Both the position numbers and the translations under genes were made by a program. DNA of 42,278 nucleotides from Anaerolineales bacterium (GTDB lineage: Bacteria; Chloroflexota; Anaerolineae; Anaerolineales; Villigracilaceae). The DNA is taken from positions 1-42,278 of the forward strand of contig JANJTV010000061.1 of NCBI GenBank assembly GCA_024710905.1. Direction: 5' to 3'. Below are positions 34,966-42,278 of the stretch, one piece after another (positions within the stretch are counted from its first letter, which is position 1; the number at the start of each line of letters is the position of its first letter). The notes below the pieces were generated by a model that was given only the letters and a program-made list of their open reading frames with translations, was not told the DNA's origin and did no database searches.

Positions 34966-35379
34966 CTACCAAACCTTACACAAAATTTCGCCGCCCACAC
35001 CAAGGGACCGGGCACGCTGACCGGTCATAATACCTTTGGGGGTCGAGAGAATGGCCACGCCCATACCAGAAAGAACCCAGGGGATATCCTGTTTCTTGGT
35101 ATAAACACGGCGGCCAGGGCGGCTCACGCGAACCAGGCCAGTAAGTACAGGTTTGCGTTCACGACGCTCACCAATGTATTTGATCTTGACTCGCAAGACC
35201 TTTTGACCGGGACGTTCACCATCGGCAACTTCGAACGACTCGAGGAAGCCTTCTTCTTTCAAAATGTTCGCAATCTCCGCTTTCACATTGGAACTCGGCA
35301 TCGCAACAAGAGTCTGACCAGCAAGCATCGCATTACGGATGCGGGTCAGCATATCAGCAATCGGGTCACTAATAGTCAT
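34966..35379 (-). CDS. rpsH: 30S ribosomal protein S8
   Basis: A 137-residue S8, central-domain 16S binder and, in E. coli, the spc operon repressor. Opens with DPIADMLTRIRNAMLA and ends with the GIMTGQRARSLGVGGEILCKVW motif. No L5-S8 leader structure like the E. coli repressor target was identified in the 24-base rplX-rplE gap. Confidence 0.97.
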   Translation of the reverse strand: MTISDPIADMLTRIRNAMLAGQTLVAMPSSNVKAEIANILKEEGFLESFEVADGERPGQKVLRVKIKYIGERRERKPVLTGLVRVSRPGRRVYTKKQDIPWVLSGMGVAILSTPKGIMTGQRARSLGVGGEILCKVW

Positions 35380-35398
35380 ACCATCACCTCCGCCCGGG

Positions 35399-35581
35399 TT
35401 ACCAGGACGCCTTCATAACACCAGGAATCTTGCCATCCAGAGCCAGTTCGCGGAAGCAAATCCGGCACAGGCCAAAACGTCGGATGTAACCACGCGGGCG
35501 ACCACAGCGGTTGCAGCGGTTTCGCACCCGGGTTGGGTACTTGCGGCGCATCTCACGATACGTCATGCATTTCTTCGCCAT
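35399..35581 (-). CDS. rpsN: 30S ribosomal protein S14 type Z
   Basis: A 60-residue zinc-binding S14. [20 protein letters not shown] supplies the four Cys. The short type differs from the 101-residue zinc-free type found in Proteobacteria and is common in Firmicutes, Chloroflexota and other groups. It lies three bases after rplE. Confidence 0.97.
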   Translation of the reverse strand: MAKKCMTYREMRRKYPTRVRNRCNRCGRPRGYIRRFGLCRICFRELALDGKIPGVMKASW

Positions 35582-35584
35582 AAG

Positions 35585-36130
35585 TTAAGCTTCCTTCCTG
35601 AAAGGCATACCAAGGTACTTGAGCATTTCACGGGCCTGCTCATCATTCTCTGCCGTTGTAACAATGGTAATTTCCATACCACGTAATTTGTCAATCTTAT
35701 CGTACTCAATTTCCGGGAAGATCAACTGGTCGCGCAGGCCAAGCGTATAGTTGCCGCGGCCATCGAAAGCATCCGGGGAAACACCACGGAAGTCGCGCAC
35801 ACGAGGCAGGGCAATATTCATCAGGCGATCCAGGAACGACCACATGCGCTCACCGCGCAGGGTTACCTTGGCGCCAATAACGCGGCCCTCACGCAACTTG
35901 AAGTTCGCAATGCTCTTGCGAGCCTTGGTCTGGATCGGTTTTTGGCCAGCAATCGTGGTCAGGTCGCCAATCGCAGCTTCAAGCGCTTTGGGATTATCCA
36001 TGGATTCACCCAAACCGATATTAATGACCACTTTTTGAATGCGAGGAATCTGCATTACATTCTTGAAACCGAATGCCTTTTGGAGTGCAGAAGCCACATC
36101 CTTTTGATAACGTTCACGAAGTCGATTCAT
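35585..36130 (-). CDS. rplE: 50S ribosomal protein L5
   Basis: A 181-residue L5 that binds 5S rRNA and contacts the small-subunit head. [39 protein letters not shown] and [20 protein letters not shown] are standard. Full length, no change seen. Confidence 0.97.
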   Translation of the reverse strand: MNRLRERYQKDVASALQKAFGFKNVMQIPRIQKVVINIGLGESMDNPKALEAAIGDLTTIAGQKPIQTKARKSIANFKLREGRVIGAKVTLRGERMWSFLDRLMNIALPRVRDFRGVSPDAFDGRGNYTLGLRDQLIFPEIEYDKIDKLRGMEITIVTTAENDEQAREMLKYLGMPFRKEA

Positions 36131-36154
36131 AATTTGCTCCCTGTCCAGAACTCG

Positions 36155-36487
36155 TTAATCAATGAGAGTCTGGCAGTTTTTGCAGACACGTTTGGAGCCA
36201 CTCTCATCACGCTGAATACCAACGCGGGAGGGCTTGTCACACTTCGGGCAAACCAACATTACATTCGAAATATCAATCGGGCCTTCGAACTTAATACGGC
36301 CAGGGTTGATGGTGCGACCCTGACGGGTTTGGGTTTGCTTCTGGTGCTTTGTGCGGATATTGACACCCTGCACGGTTACACGACGTTCATCGATTATGAC
36401 ACCAATGACTTCACCGCGCTTGCCCTTATCTTCCAGGCGGCCGCTAATGATTTCAACAGTATCACCTTTGCGAATTTTTACCTTCAT
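36155..36487 (-). CDS. rplX: 50S ribosomal protein L24
   Basis: A 110-residue L24, an early assembly protein. It starts with a KOW motif ([21 protein letters not shown]), then [13 protein letters not shown]. Its C-terminal half has two Cys pairs, CPKC and CKNC, giving a zinc-ribbon-like end found in many non-proteobacterial L24 proteins. Confidence 0.96.
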   Translation of the reverse strand: MKVKIRKGDTVEIISGRLEDKGKRGEVIGVIIDERRVTVQGVNIRTKHQKQTQTRQGRTINPGRIKFEGPIDISNVMLVCPKCDKPSRVGIQRDESGSKRVCKNCQTLID

Positions 36488-36502
36488 CTCTTCGCTCCCA
36501 GC

Positions 36503-36874
36503 CTATAACACTTCCGGCGCCAATGAAACAATCTTCATAAAGCCCTTTTCACGCAACTCACGGGCTACCGGGCCAAAAATGCGGCTACCTTTGGGGTTCT
36601 GGCCATCGCTATCTAACACCACAGCGGCATTGTCATCAAAACGGATGTAAGAACCATCTTCACGACGCCATTCCTTGGAACAGCGCACGATTACAGCCTT
36701 GACCACTTCACTCTTCTTGACAGCGCCTTGCGGGGCAGCCTGCTTGACAGTGGCAACCACCACATCGCCCACGCGGCCATAACGGCGCATGGAACCGCCC
36801 AGCACATGGATGACAAGCAGTTCGCGGGCGCCGCTGTTATCAGCAACCTTGATACGAGATTCCTGCTGGATCAT
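36503..36874 (-). CDS. rplN: 50S ribosomal protein L14
   Basis: A 123-residue L14 at the subunit interface. [20 protein letters not shown], the basic [13 protein letters not shown] stretch and [20 protein letters not shown] match the family end to end. Two bases separate it from rpsQ. Confidence 0.97.
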   Translation of the reverse strand: MIQQESRIKVADNSGARELLVIHVLGGSMRRYGRVGDVVVATVKQAAPQGAVKKSEVVKAVIVRCSKEWRREDGSYIRFDDNAAVVLDSDGQNPKGSRIFGPVARELREKGFMKIVSLAPEVL

Positions 36875-36876
36875 GG

Positions 36877-37149
36877 CTAGACCTCCACGCCGCTGTCAGC
36901 GGTACGAATTTCTTTTTGGATGATGGTTTCAACCATCCAGCGCTTGTCACGGGAAAACGGGCGGCTTTCCACGATCTGAACTTTGTCACCGACCTGGCAG
37001 CCGATCTCATCATGAGCCTTGACACGCTTGCTCAGGTGGACCACCTTGCGGTAAAGCGGGTGGCGGAAGGTTCGCGCAATTTCAACCACAACCGTTTTGG
37101 TCATTTTATTGCTGGTAACGATACCAGTAATTCGACGACGAGTATTCAT
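36877..37149 (-). CDS. rpsQ: 30S ribosomal protein S17
   Basis: A 90-residue OB-fold S17, a primary 16S binder. [20 protein letters not shown] and [19 protein letters not shown] are diagnostic. The C-terminal [18 protein letters not shown] tail is slightly longer than the shortest forms. Confidence 0.97.
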   Translation of the reverse strand: MNTRRRITGIVTSNKMTKTVVVEIARTFRHPLYRKVVHLSKRVKAHDEIGCQVGDKVQIVESRPFSRDKRWMVETIIQKEIRTADSGVEV

Positions 37150-37160
37150 AGAGTACCTTC

Positions 37161-37352
37161 CTATTCAGCCGACTTTTCGTTCGCGATGGTTTCAAGTCGG
37201 GCAATATCACGACGCAGAATTCGCAAACGGCTCGAGTCTGTTAATTGACCGGTCACCTGCTGAAAACGAAGTTTCATCAATTCTTCACGGGTGTCGGCGA
37301 TCTTAGCCTTGATTTCTTCTGCCGAAAGAGCACGGATTTCTTTAGTCTTCAT
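37161..37352 (-). CDS. rpmC: 50S ribosomal protein L29
   Basis: A 63-residue two-helix protein by the tunnel exit. MKTKEIRALSAEEIKAKIAD and the LRRDIARLETI C-terminal helix are typical. Three bases after rplP. Confidence 0.96.
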   Translation of the reverse strand: MKTKEIRALSAEEIKAKIADTREELMKLRFQQVTGQLTDSSRLRILRRDIARLETIANEKSAE

Positions 37353-37355
37353 TTC

Positions 37356-37781
37356 TTACTCTCCAGCAACCGCATCGAGACGGGCAACGATTTTGGTCTT
37401 GATGGGGAATTTATACTGCGCCATTTTCAGGGCCTGCACAGCAGTCTCCGAGTCCAGCCCGCTAATCTCAAACATCACGCGGCCTGGTTTCACAACAGCG
37501 ACATAATATTCCACGCCGCCTTTACCATTACCCATGCGAGTTTCCGCAGGGCGGTGGGTATAAGGCTTGGCTGGGAAAATACGAATCCAGACCTTACCAC
37601 GGCGTTTCATTTCACGAACAATGGCGCGGCGAGCAGCCTCAATCTGGCGGGCGGTGATCCAACCGGGTTCCAGAGCCTGGAGACCAAATTCACCGAAGCT
37701 GACTTCAGCCCCACGCAGGGCTTTACCCTTCATGCGCCCGCGCATTTGCTTGCGCCACTTAACACGTTTTGGCATCAACAT
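37356..37781 (-). CDS. rplP: 50S ribosomal protein L16
   Basis: A 141-residue L16 near the A-site tRNA elbow. [40 protein letters not shown] and [18 protein letters not shown] are conserved blocks. Length is normal. Confidence 0.97.
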   Translation of the reverse strand: MLMPKRVKWRKQMRGRMKGKALRGAEVSFGEFGLQALEPGWITARQIEAARRAIVREMKRRGKVWIRIFPAKPYTHRPAETRMGNGKGGVEYYVAVVKPGRVMFEISGLDSETAVQALKMAQYKFPIKTKIVARLDAVAGE

Positions 37782-37812
37782 GGCATACCTCTCTTCATCA
37801 ACGTCTCAGGGT

Positions 37813-38490
37813 TTACTCGCTTACGTAAACGCCTTCGGTCGTCTCAACTTTCTCTTCAATTTCGGTCTTCATCTCGCCCTTATAAACCCAGACTTTGATG
37901 CCAATGCGGCCATAAGTGGTGTGTGCTTCAGTGCGAGCAAAGTCTATATCAGCGCGTAGGGTTTGCAGCGGCACACGACCTTCACGCAACCAGACGGCGC
38001 GAGACATGTCGGCGCCAGCCAGGCGGCCCTGCACCTCAATCTTGATACCCTGGGCACCCTGGCGCATGGCCTGCTGGATCGCGCGCTTCATGGCGCGGCG
38101 ATAAGCAATACGACGCTGAATCTGGTCGGCAATGTTCCTGGCAACCAGAAATGCATCAGTATCCGGCGAGGTCAATTCCTTGATATCAAGGTCAACCTTC
38201 TTGCCTACCAACTGCTGGAGGCCCTCACGTACCTTCTTGACGCCTTCGCCCTTGCGACCGATCAAAATACCAGGCTTGGCTGTATGCAGGGTTACTTTCA
38301 CCTTGCCGGGAAAGCGTTCCACATCAACTCGGGAAACACCAGCACGGGGAGAAATATCCTGCACCATGTCGCGGATGGCAAAATCCTGCTTCAGGTATTC
38401 ACGATATTGAGCGCCTTCGGCGAACCAACGGCCTTCCCAGGCACGGCTCACAGCCAGACGAAACCCAACGGGATGTACTTTACGACCCAT
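37813..38490 (-). CDS. rpsC: 30S ribosomal protein S3
   Basis: A 225-residue S3 at the mRNA entry channel with helicase-like function. The KH domain shows ILIGRKGEGVKKVR (GxxG = GRKG), and the C-terminal domain contains GIKIEVQGRLAGADMSRAVW and ARTEAHTTYGRIGIKVWVYKG. The last 15 residues form an acidic, variable tail. Confidence 0.97.
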   Translation of the reverse strand: MGRKVHPVGFRLAVSRAWEGRWFAEGAQYREYLKQDFAIRDMVQDISPRAGVSRVDVERFPGKVKVTLHTAKPGILIGRKGEGVKKVREGLQQLVGKKVDLDIKELTSPDTDAFLVARNIADQIQRRIAYRRAMKRAIQQAMRQGAQGIKIEVQGRLAGADMSRAVWLREGRVPLQTLRADIDFARTEAHTTYGRIGIKVWVYKGEMKTEIEEKVETTEGVYVSE

Positions 38491-38507
38491 ATATTCTCCT
38501 TACCTCT

Positions 38508-38849
38508 TTAGCCTTTTCGTTCCTGCAGGATGATGGTCACATGCGAAGAACGGCGAAGCAACGGTTTGAAGCGGCCGCGGGCACCAAAGCGACGCCACTT
38601 GCGGGTGGGAGCTTCGTCTGCAGTGATCTTAGCCACGAACAAATCATCACGGCTAACGCCAAAGTTTTCTTCGGCATTGGCCACGGCGGAAGTGAGCAAC
38701 TTGCGAACCGGTTCAGCCGCGCGATTGGGGACAAAGCGCAACATCTCCAGGGCAGAATTGGCATCCTTGCCGCGAACCAGGTCAATAACCATGCGCACCT
38801 TCTGGGCCGAAACCGGCAGGAAGCGCAGGTGAGCGCGAATATCAGCCAT
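38508..38849 (-). CDS. rplV: 50S ribosomal protein L22
   Basis: A 113-residue L22 lining the peptide exit tunnel. RFLPVSAQKVRMVIDLVRGK, then the beta-hairpin RKWRRFGARGRFKPLLRRSS that reaches the tunnel, are present. No change is seen in the hairpin region that would point to macrolide resistance. Confidence 0.97.
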   Translation of the reverse strand: MADIRAHLRFLPVSAQKVRMVIDLVRGKDANSALEMLRFVPNRAAEPVRKLLTSAVANAEENFGVSRDDLFVAKITADEAPTRKWRRFGARGRFKPLLRRSSHVTIILQERKG

Positions 38850-38852
38850 GGC

Positions 38853-39125
38853 TTACTTCCCCTTCTTCTCAGCGAGGTGGCCGCGGAAAGTACGCGTCGG
38901 CGCAAACTCACCCAGGCGATGGCCCACCATATTCTCGGTTACATAGATCGGCACATGACGGCGACCGTCATGCACAGCAATCGTATGCCCCACCATCTGC
39001 GGGAAAATGACACTGGCGCGACTCCAGGTGCGAAGAACCTTCTTCTCGCTGCGCTGATTCATCGCCTCGATTTTTTTGAGCAGTTTCGGGTCAATGAACG
39101 GACCCTTCTTCAACGATCTGGACAT
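38853..39125 (-). CDS. rpsS: 30S ribosomal protein S19
   Basis: A 90-residue S19 of the head. [40 protein letters not shown] and [12 protein letters not shown] are standard. It is separated by 41 bases from rplB, with no distinct element seen. Confidence 0.97.
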   Translation of the reverse strand: MSRSLKKGPFIDPKLLKKIEAMNQRSEKKVLRTWSRASVIFPQMVGHTIAVHDGRRHVPIYVTENMVGHRLGEFAPTRTFRGHLAEKKGK

Positions 39126-39166
39126 ATTATTCGTTCCTCAAATGCTTTCTGTTAACCCAGTACAAC

Positions 39167-40003
39167 CTAGCGGCTCTTCTTGCTGCGGCGGCGCACGATG
39201 TACTTATCAGTAAGCTTGTTCTTGCGCGTCTTATAACCACGCGTGGGCTTACCCCAGGGAGATTTGGGGCCGGGCATACCGGTTGGCTGGCGACCTTCAC
39301 CACCACCATGGGGATGGTCGCGGGGAGACATGGCAGTACCACGAACGGTCGGGCGGATGCCAAGGTGGATTTTTCGGCCAGCCTTACCCAGCTTAATATT
39401 GCCATGCTCGAGGTTGCCAACCTGACCAACGGTTGCGTAGCACTTCTGCAACACCAGGCGGACTTCACCGGAAGGCATGCGAATCTGGGCAAAATCACCT
39501 TCCTTGGCCAGCAACTGAGCGGCGGTGCCAGCAGAACGAACCATCTGGCCGCCCTTGCCCTCACGCATCTCAATATTGTGTACCATCGTACCTACCGGGA
39601 TATTGGAAATCGGCAGGCTGTTCCCGGGCCGGATTTCGGCGGCAGGACCAGACATCACCGTATCTCCAACCTTCAAACCAACCGGGGCAAGGATGTAGCG
39701 CTTCTCACCATCGGCGTAGTGCAACAAAGCCAGGCGGGCAGTGCGATTCGGGTCGTATTCAATAGCGGCAACTTTGGCGGGAATGCCAATCTTATTGCGC
39801 TTGAAATCGATCAGGCGGATAAAACGCTTGTGACCACCACCATGATGGCGAACCGTGATGCGGCCGTGCATATTGCGGCCACCGGTTTTGCGCAGGGGGA
39901 CAATCAAAGAACGTTCGGGCTCAGACTTGGTAATCTCATCAAAGGAGTACCCTGTCATGCCACGCTGGCCGGGAGTAATCGGTTTGTACTTTTTTACAGC
40001 CAT
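39167..40003 (-). CDS. rplB: 50S ribosomal protein L2
   Basis: A 278-residue L2, needed for subunit joining and the peptidyl transferase environment. Two SH3-like folds are followed by the key [17 protein letters not shown] loop with its conserved His. The basic end is [18 protein letters not shown]. The start overlaps the rplW stop by one base (TAATG). Confidence 0.97.
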   Translation of the reverse strand: MAVKKYKPITPGQRGMTGYSFDEITKSEPERSLIVPLRKTGGRNMHGRITVRHHGGGHKRFIRLIDFKRNKIGIPAKVAAIEYDPNRTARLALLHYADGEKRYILAPVGLKVGDTVMSGPAAEIRPGNSLPISNIPVGTMVHNIEMREGKGGQMVRSAGTAAQLLAKEGDFAQIRMPSGEVRLVLQKCYATVGQVGNLEHGNIKLGKAGRKIHLGIRPTVRGTAMSPRDHPHGGGEGRQPTGMPGPKSPWGKPTRGYKTRKNKLTDKYIVRRRSKKSR

Positions 40004-40305
40004 TACTGCACCCCTTCAAAAATCGGAAGAGTCTGGCCCTCGCTCAGGGTCACAATAGCTTTCTTGTAACCAGGGCGGCGGATCAGCAAACGGCGGCTAC
40101 GGGCACGTCGACCACGTTTGGCCGCAGTATTGATAATGTTCACGCGATCAACTTTTACATCAAACAAAGTCTCAACGGCATCCTTGACCTGGGTCCGGGT
40201 GGCAAAGTCGGCCACTTCGAAAACGAATTGGTTCAACTTGCCAGACTGGTAGTTGGTCTTTTCGGTTACCAATGGACGGCGGAGGATTTCATAAATAGTC
40301 GTCAT
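40003..40305 (-). CDS. rplW: 50S ribosomal protein L23
   Basis: A 100-residue L23, docking site for trigger factor and SRP at the tunnel exit. [36 protein letters not shown] and DVKVDRVNI are the family blocks. Confidence 0.97.
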   Translation of the reverse strand: MTTIYEILRRPLVTEKTNYQSGKLNQFVFEVADFATRTQVKDAVETLFDVKVDRVNIINTAAKRGRRARSRRLLIRRPGYKKAIVTLSEGQTLPIFEGVQ

Positions 40306-40316
40306 GGTTTTACTTC

Positions 40317-40946
40317 CTATCCGAGGTGAGCCGTGAGCACATCAAGCGCTTTGAGCGGCAAGATCACCTTTTCGTAACCCAGCAGGTCGCGAATGTTGAG
40401 GTAACCGGCCAACAGCACCTTGGCATCATCCAGGTTGCTGGCAGAGCGCACAACGCCATCATATTCGGCGGATTTTTCAGGAATCACCACCAAAGCGGTC
40501 GATTCGCCCACCAGGCGGTTCAACGCCTGGGACATCAACTTCGTCTTGGGCTCGGCCAGCTTCAACTCATCCACCACAATAATGCCAGCTTCTGCAGCCT
40601 TGACAGACAGGGCCGAGCGCAGGGCAGCACGGCGCATCTTGAGGGGCATACGCTGTTCGTAACTGCGAGGATGGGGGGTGTGAATACGACCACCACCAAC
40701 CCACTGAGCGGCACGGGTGGAACCTTGGCGGGCGCGGCCAGTCCCCTTTTGCTTCCAGGGCTTGCGGCCACCACCGGCAACTTCGTGTCGGGTCTTGGTG
40801 TCATGCGTACCCAGGCGGGCATTGGCCATCTGGCGAATGTAAGCCTGGTGCATCAAATCTACATTAATAGGGGCTTCGAAGACAGTCGCAGATAATTCAA
40901 CCTGCTTGATCTTCTTGCCTTCCATGTTAAAAACGTCAACCTTCAT
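40317..40946 (-). CDS. rplD: 50S ribosomal protein L4
   Basis: A 209-residue L4 with the extended tunnel loop (WKQKGTGRARQGSTRAAQWV). The ATG ending at 40946 matches the family N-terminus MKVDVFNMEGKKIKQVELS and has GGAG eight bases before it; a longer frame adds five residues. In E. coli L4 represses its operon; no like-structured leader was confirmed here, though a hairpin lies before rplC. Confidence 0.95.
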   Translation of the reverse strand: MKVDVFNMEGKKIKQVELSATVFEAPINVDLMHQAYIRQMANARLGTHDTKTRHEVAGGGRKPWKQKGTGRARQGSTRAAQWVGGGRIHTPHPRSYEQRMPLKMRRAALRSALSVKAAEAGIIVVDELKLAEPKTKLMSQALNRLVGESTALVVIPEKSAEYDGVVRSASNLDDAKVLLAGYLNIRDLLGYEKVILPLKALDVLTAHLG

Positions 40947-40976
40947 AGTTCTTGCTCCCATATGCGGCGCGGCAGG

Positions 40977-41606
40977 CTACTGCTTGCGCGCCTCCTTGAT
41001 AACTACCAGGCCGCCTTTGGGGCCGGGAACTGCGCCGTGCACACCGATCAAGTTGCGTTCGGCATCCACGAGAACAATTTTCAGGTTCTGGACAGTGACG
41101 CGATCGTCGCCCATGTGGCCAGCGCCGCGAGCGCCTTTGTATACACGGCCCGGAGTGGTACCAGAACCGCGGGAGCCTGGCGCACGATGGCGATCAGACT
41201 GACCATGGGTCTTCGGCCCACCACGGAAGTGATAGCGCTTAACGCTGCCAGCAAAACCCTTGCCCTTGCTGGTGCCAATCACATCCACATGTTCACCGAT
41301 AGCAAATACATCTGCCTTGACCACATCACCAACATTAACGTCCGGGGTTTTTGAACGAAACTCTCGCAGGATGCGCAGGGGAGGAAGTTCATTGGCTTTC
41401 AAGTGACCAAGTTCGCCACCAGTCAAGCGCTTCGGATGAACCTCGGCAAACCCCAACTGCACCGCGGAGTAGCCTTCACGCTCCGGACGCCGTATCTGGG
41501 TAACATAGCAAGGCCCAGCTTCGATGATGGTGACAGGATAAGCCACACCGGTCTCATCGAAGATCTGGGTCATGCCGATCTTCTTACCAAGAAGCCCTTT
41601 CAACAT
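40977..41606 (-). CDS. rplC: 50S ribosomal protein L3
   Basis: A 209-residue L3, close to the peptidyl transferase centre. It begins [20 protein letters not shown], and the central loop holds [20 protein letters not shown] and [21 protein letters not shown] ending at 41606 is the usual start; a TTG six bases earlier is closer than normal to the GGAG site. It is first after an unusually long spacer. Confidence 0.95.
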   Translation of the reverse strand: MLKGLLGKKIGMTQIFDETGVAYPVTIIEAGPCYVTQIRRPEREGYSAVQLGFAEVHPKRLTGGELGHLKANELPPLRILREFRSKTPDVNVGDVVKADVFAIGEHVDVIGTSKGKGFAGSVKRYHFRGGPKTHGQSDRHRAPGSRGSGTTPGRVYKGARGAGHMGDDRVTVQNLKIVLVDAERNLIGVHGAVPGPKGGLVVIKEARKQ

Positions 41607-41612
41607 ACTCAA

Positions 41613-41815
41613 TTTTCTCCTTCACAAAGATTTACGAGACTGTCAGCATGGGCTTTTAGCTGCATCATCTCTCAACAAGGCAGTCAGTGTGTGAGTCGCG
41701 GCCATTTGGTTTGTAGGCCCACGTGCGTCACCACTCTTGCTTTGTCGTACTCAACCCTACTGGCCTGACAAGGATTGCCGTCAGACCAGTAGGAGGATTG
41801 ACCAACGAAACGTTA
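41613..41815 (-). other. Long rpsJ-rplC spacer with a stable hairpin, candidate regulatory RNA
   Basis: About 200 bases without a gene lie between rpsJ and rplC, while most junctions in this operon are below 30. On the minus strand the spacer starts with a strong hairpin close after the rpsJ stop: positions 41756-41769 pair with 41780-41793. The stem has 14 pairs including one G-U, with a ten-base loop. No T-run follows, so it is not an ordinary terminator. It could be a processing site, an attenuator or a ribosomal-protein binding leader. Confidence 0.5.
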
Positions 41816-42124
41816 TTAGATTTTAATCTCGATATCGACACCGGCCGGAAGATTCAGGCGCATGAGCATGTCGATAGTCTTGGAGTCCGGATCCAGAACG
41901 TCAATCAGACGGTTATGGGTACGGATTTCAAAGTGCTCGTGAGAGTCTTTGTCAATGAAACTCGAGCGTCGTATTGTAAACCGTTCTTTCTTGGTTGGCA
42001 AGGGTACGGGGCCAACTACGCGGGCGCCAGAGCGCTCAGCGGTTTCAACAATACGCTTGGCCGACTGATCCAACACGCGGTGATCATAGGCCTTGATACG
42101 AATACGGATTTTTTGCTTCGTCAT
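41816..42124 (-). CDS. rpsJ: 30S ribosomal protein S10
   Basis: A 102-residue S10, a head protein that also works with NusB in antitermination. [40 protein letters not shown] and [19 protein letters not shown] match end to end. It lies 14 bases after tuf and shows an AAGGAA binding site. Confidence 0.98.
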   Translation of the reverse strand: MTKQKIRIRIKAYDHRVLDQSAKRIVETAERSGARVVGPVPLPTKKERFTIRRSSFIDKDSHEHFEIRTHNRLIDVLDPDSKTIDMLMRLNLPAGVDIEIKI

Positions 42125-42138
42125 CTTTTGCCCATTCC

Positions 42139-42278
42139 TTACGCGAGGATCTTGGTGACGACACCGGCGCCAACAGTCAGGCCGCCTTCACGAATGGCGA
42201 ACTTCACGCCCTGCTCCAACGCCACAGGCACAATCAGTTCCACCGTCAGGTTCACATTGTCACCAGGCATCACCATCT
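42139..42278 (-). CDS. tuf: Elongation factor Tu, C-terminal part (gene runs off the window)
   Basis: Minus-strand codons from the window edge to the TAA at 42139-42141 read [20 protein letters not shown] and then [16 protein letters not shown]. This is the end of EF-Tu domain 3. The GTPase domain lies beyond the window. It is the first visible gene of the str-S10-spc-alpha superoperon. Confidence 0.95.
   Translation of the reverse strand, partial: MVMPGDNVNLTVELIVPVALEQGVKFAIREGGLTVGAGVVTKILA

Noticed and set aside
41756..41793. An ordinary intrinsic terminator after rpsJ.
   Set aside because: The hairpin is strong, but no T-run follows it on the minus strand, and the downstream ribosomal genes need the same transcript.
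1..42278. CRISPR array, phage genes or a defence island.
   Set aside because: No repeated spacer-separated units, cas genes, integrase or phage structural proteins were seen; the only mobile element is the IS at the left.

Overview
The window reads as a bacterial chromosome segment of moderate GC. The style of its genes suggests Chloroflexota, probably class Anaerolineae. This is an inference from the order of the ribosomal superoperon (ending rpoA-rplQ-truA-rplM-rpsI), the zinc-type S14, L36 and S4 proteins, frequent GTG/TTG starts, and the mix of PrsW, DUF368 and 7TM-GAF-GGDEF proteins. No rRNA or tRNA gene or CRISPR array was seen.

Layout. (1) 1-1523: an IS256-family insertion sequence (about 119-1423) lies in AT-rich DNA, with open-frame remnants on both sides. 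(2) 1692-7251: short accessory operons. A clear sigma-70-type promoter drives a RibD/DHFR-like reductase, a membrane protein and a DUF1801 protein. Next come a protein with a Gly/Asp-rich tail, an FkbM methyltransferase, a STAS / TrmO / membrane-protein operon, and a convergent GNAT acetyltransferase. (3) 7261-10629 (minus): a MacA-MacB type efflux system encoded as adaptor, ATPase and permease. (4) 10921-12417: a stand-alone GltD/NfnB-like flavoprotein with its own terminator. (5) 12429-17203: a tightly overlapped envelope cassette of a membrane-anchored HExxH metallopeptidase, a DsbA-like/cyclophilin fusion lipoprotein, a PrsW intramembrane protease and a DUF368 (PopT-type) lipid-carrier flippase. 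It ends in a perfect 19-bp-stem bidirectional terminator. (6) 17218-23458: a penicillin-acylase-family Ntn hydrolase, divergent from a very large 7TM-PAS-PAS-GAFx3-GGDEF diguanylate cyclase. (7) 23602-25056: a tetrapyrrole-methylase/MazG fusion. (8) 25128-42278 (minus): the ribosomal superoperon in transcription order tuf(partial)-rpsJ-rplCDWB-rpsS-rplV-rpsC-rplP-rpmC-rpsQ-rplNXE-rpsNH-rplFR-rpsE-rpmD-rplO-secY-adk-map-rpmJ-rpsMKD-rpoA-rplQ-truA-rplM-rpsI. It closes with a strong hairpin terminator.

The most interesting points are four. The 12.4-17.1 kb cassette pairs extracytoplasmic folding and proteolysis functions with undecaprenyl-phosphate recycling. Its fusion lipoprotein has lost the first active-site cysteine of the thioredoxin fold. 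infA is missing from its usual place between map and rpmJ, where a promoter is found instead. A 197-nt, hairpin-bearing spacer interrupts the otherwise tightly packed rpsJ-rplC junction.
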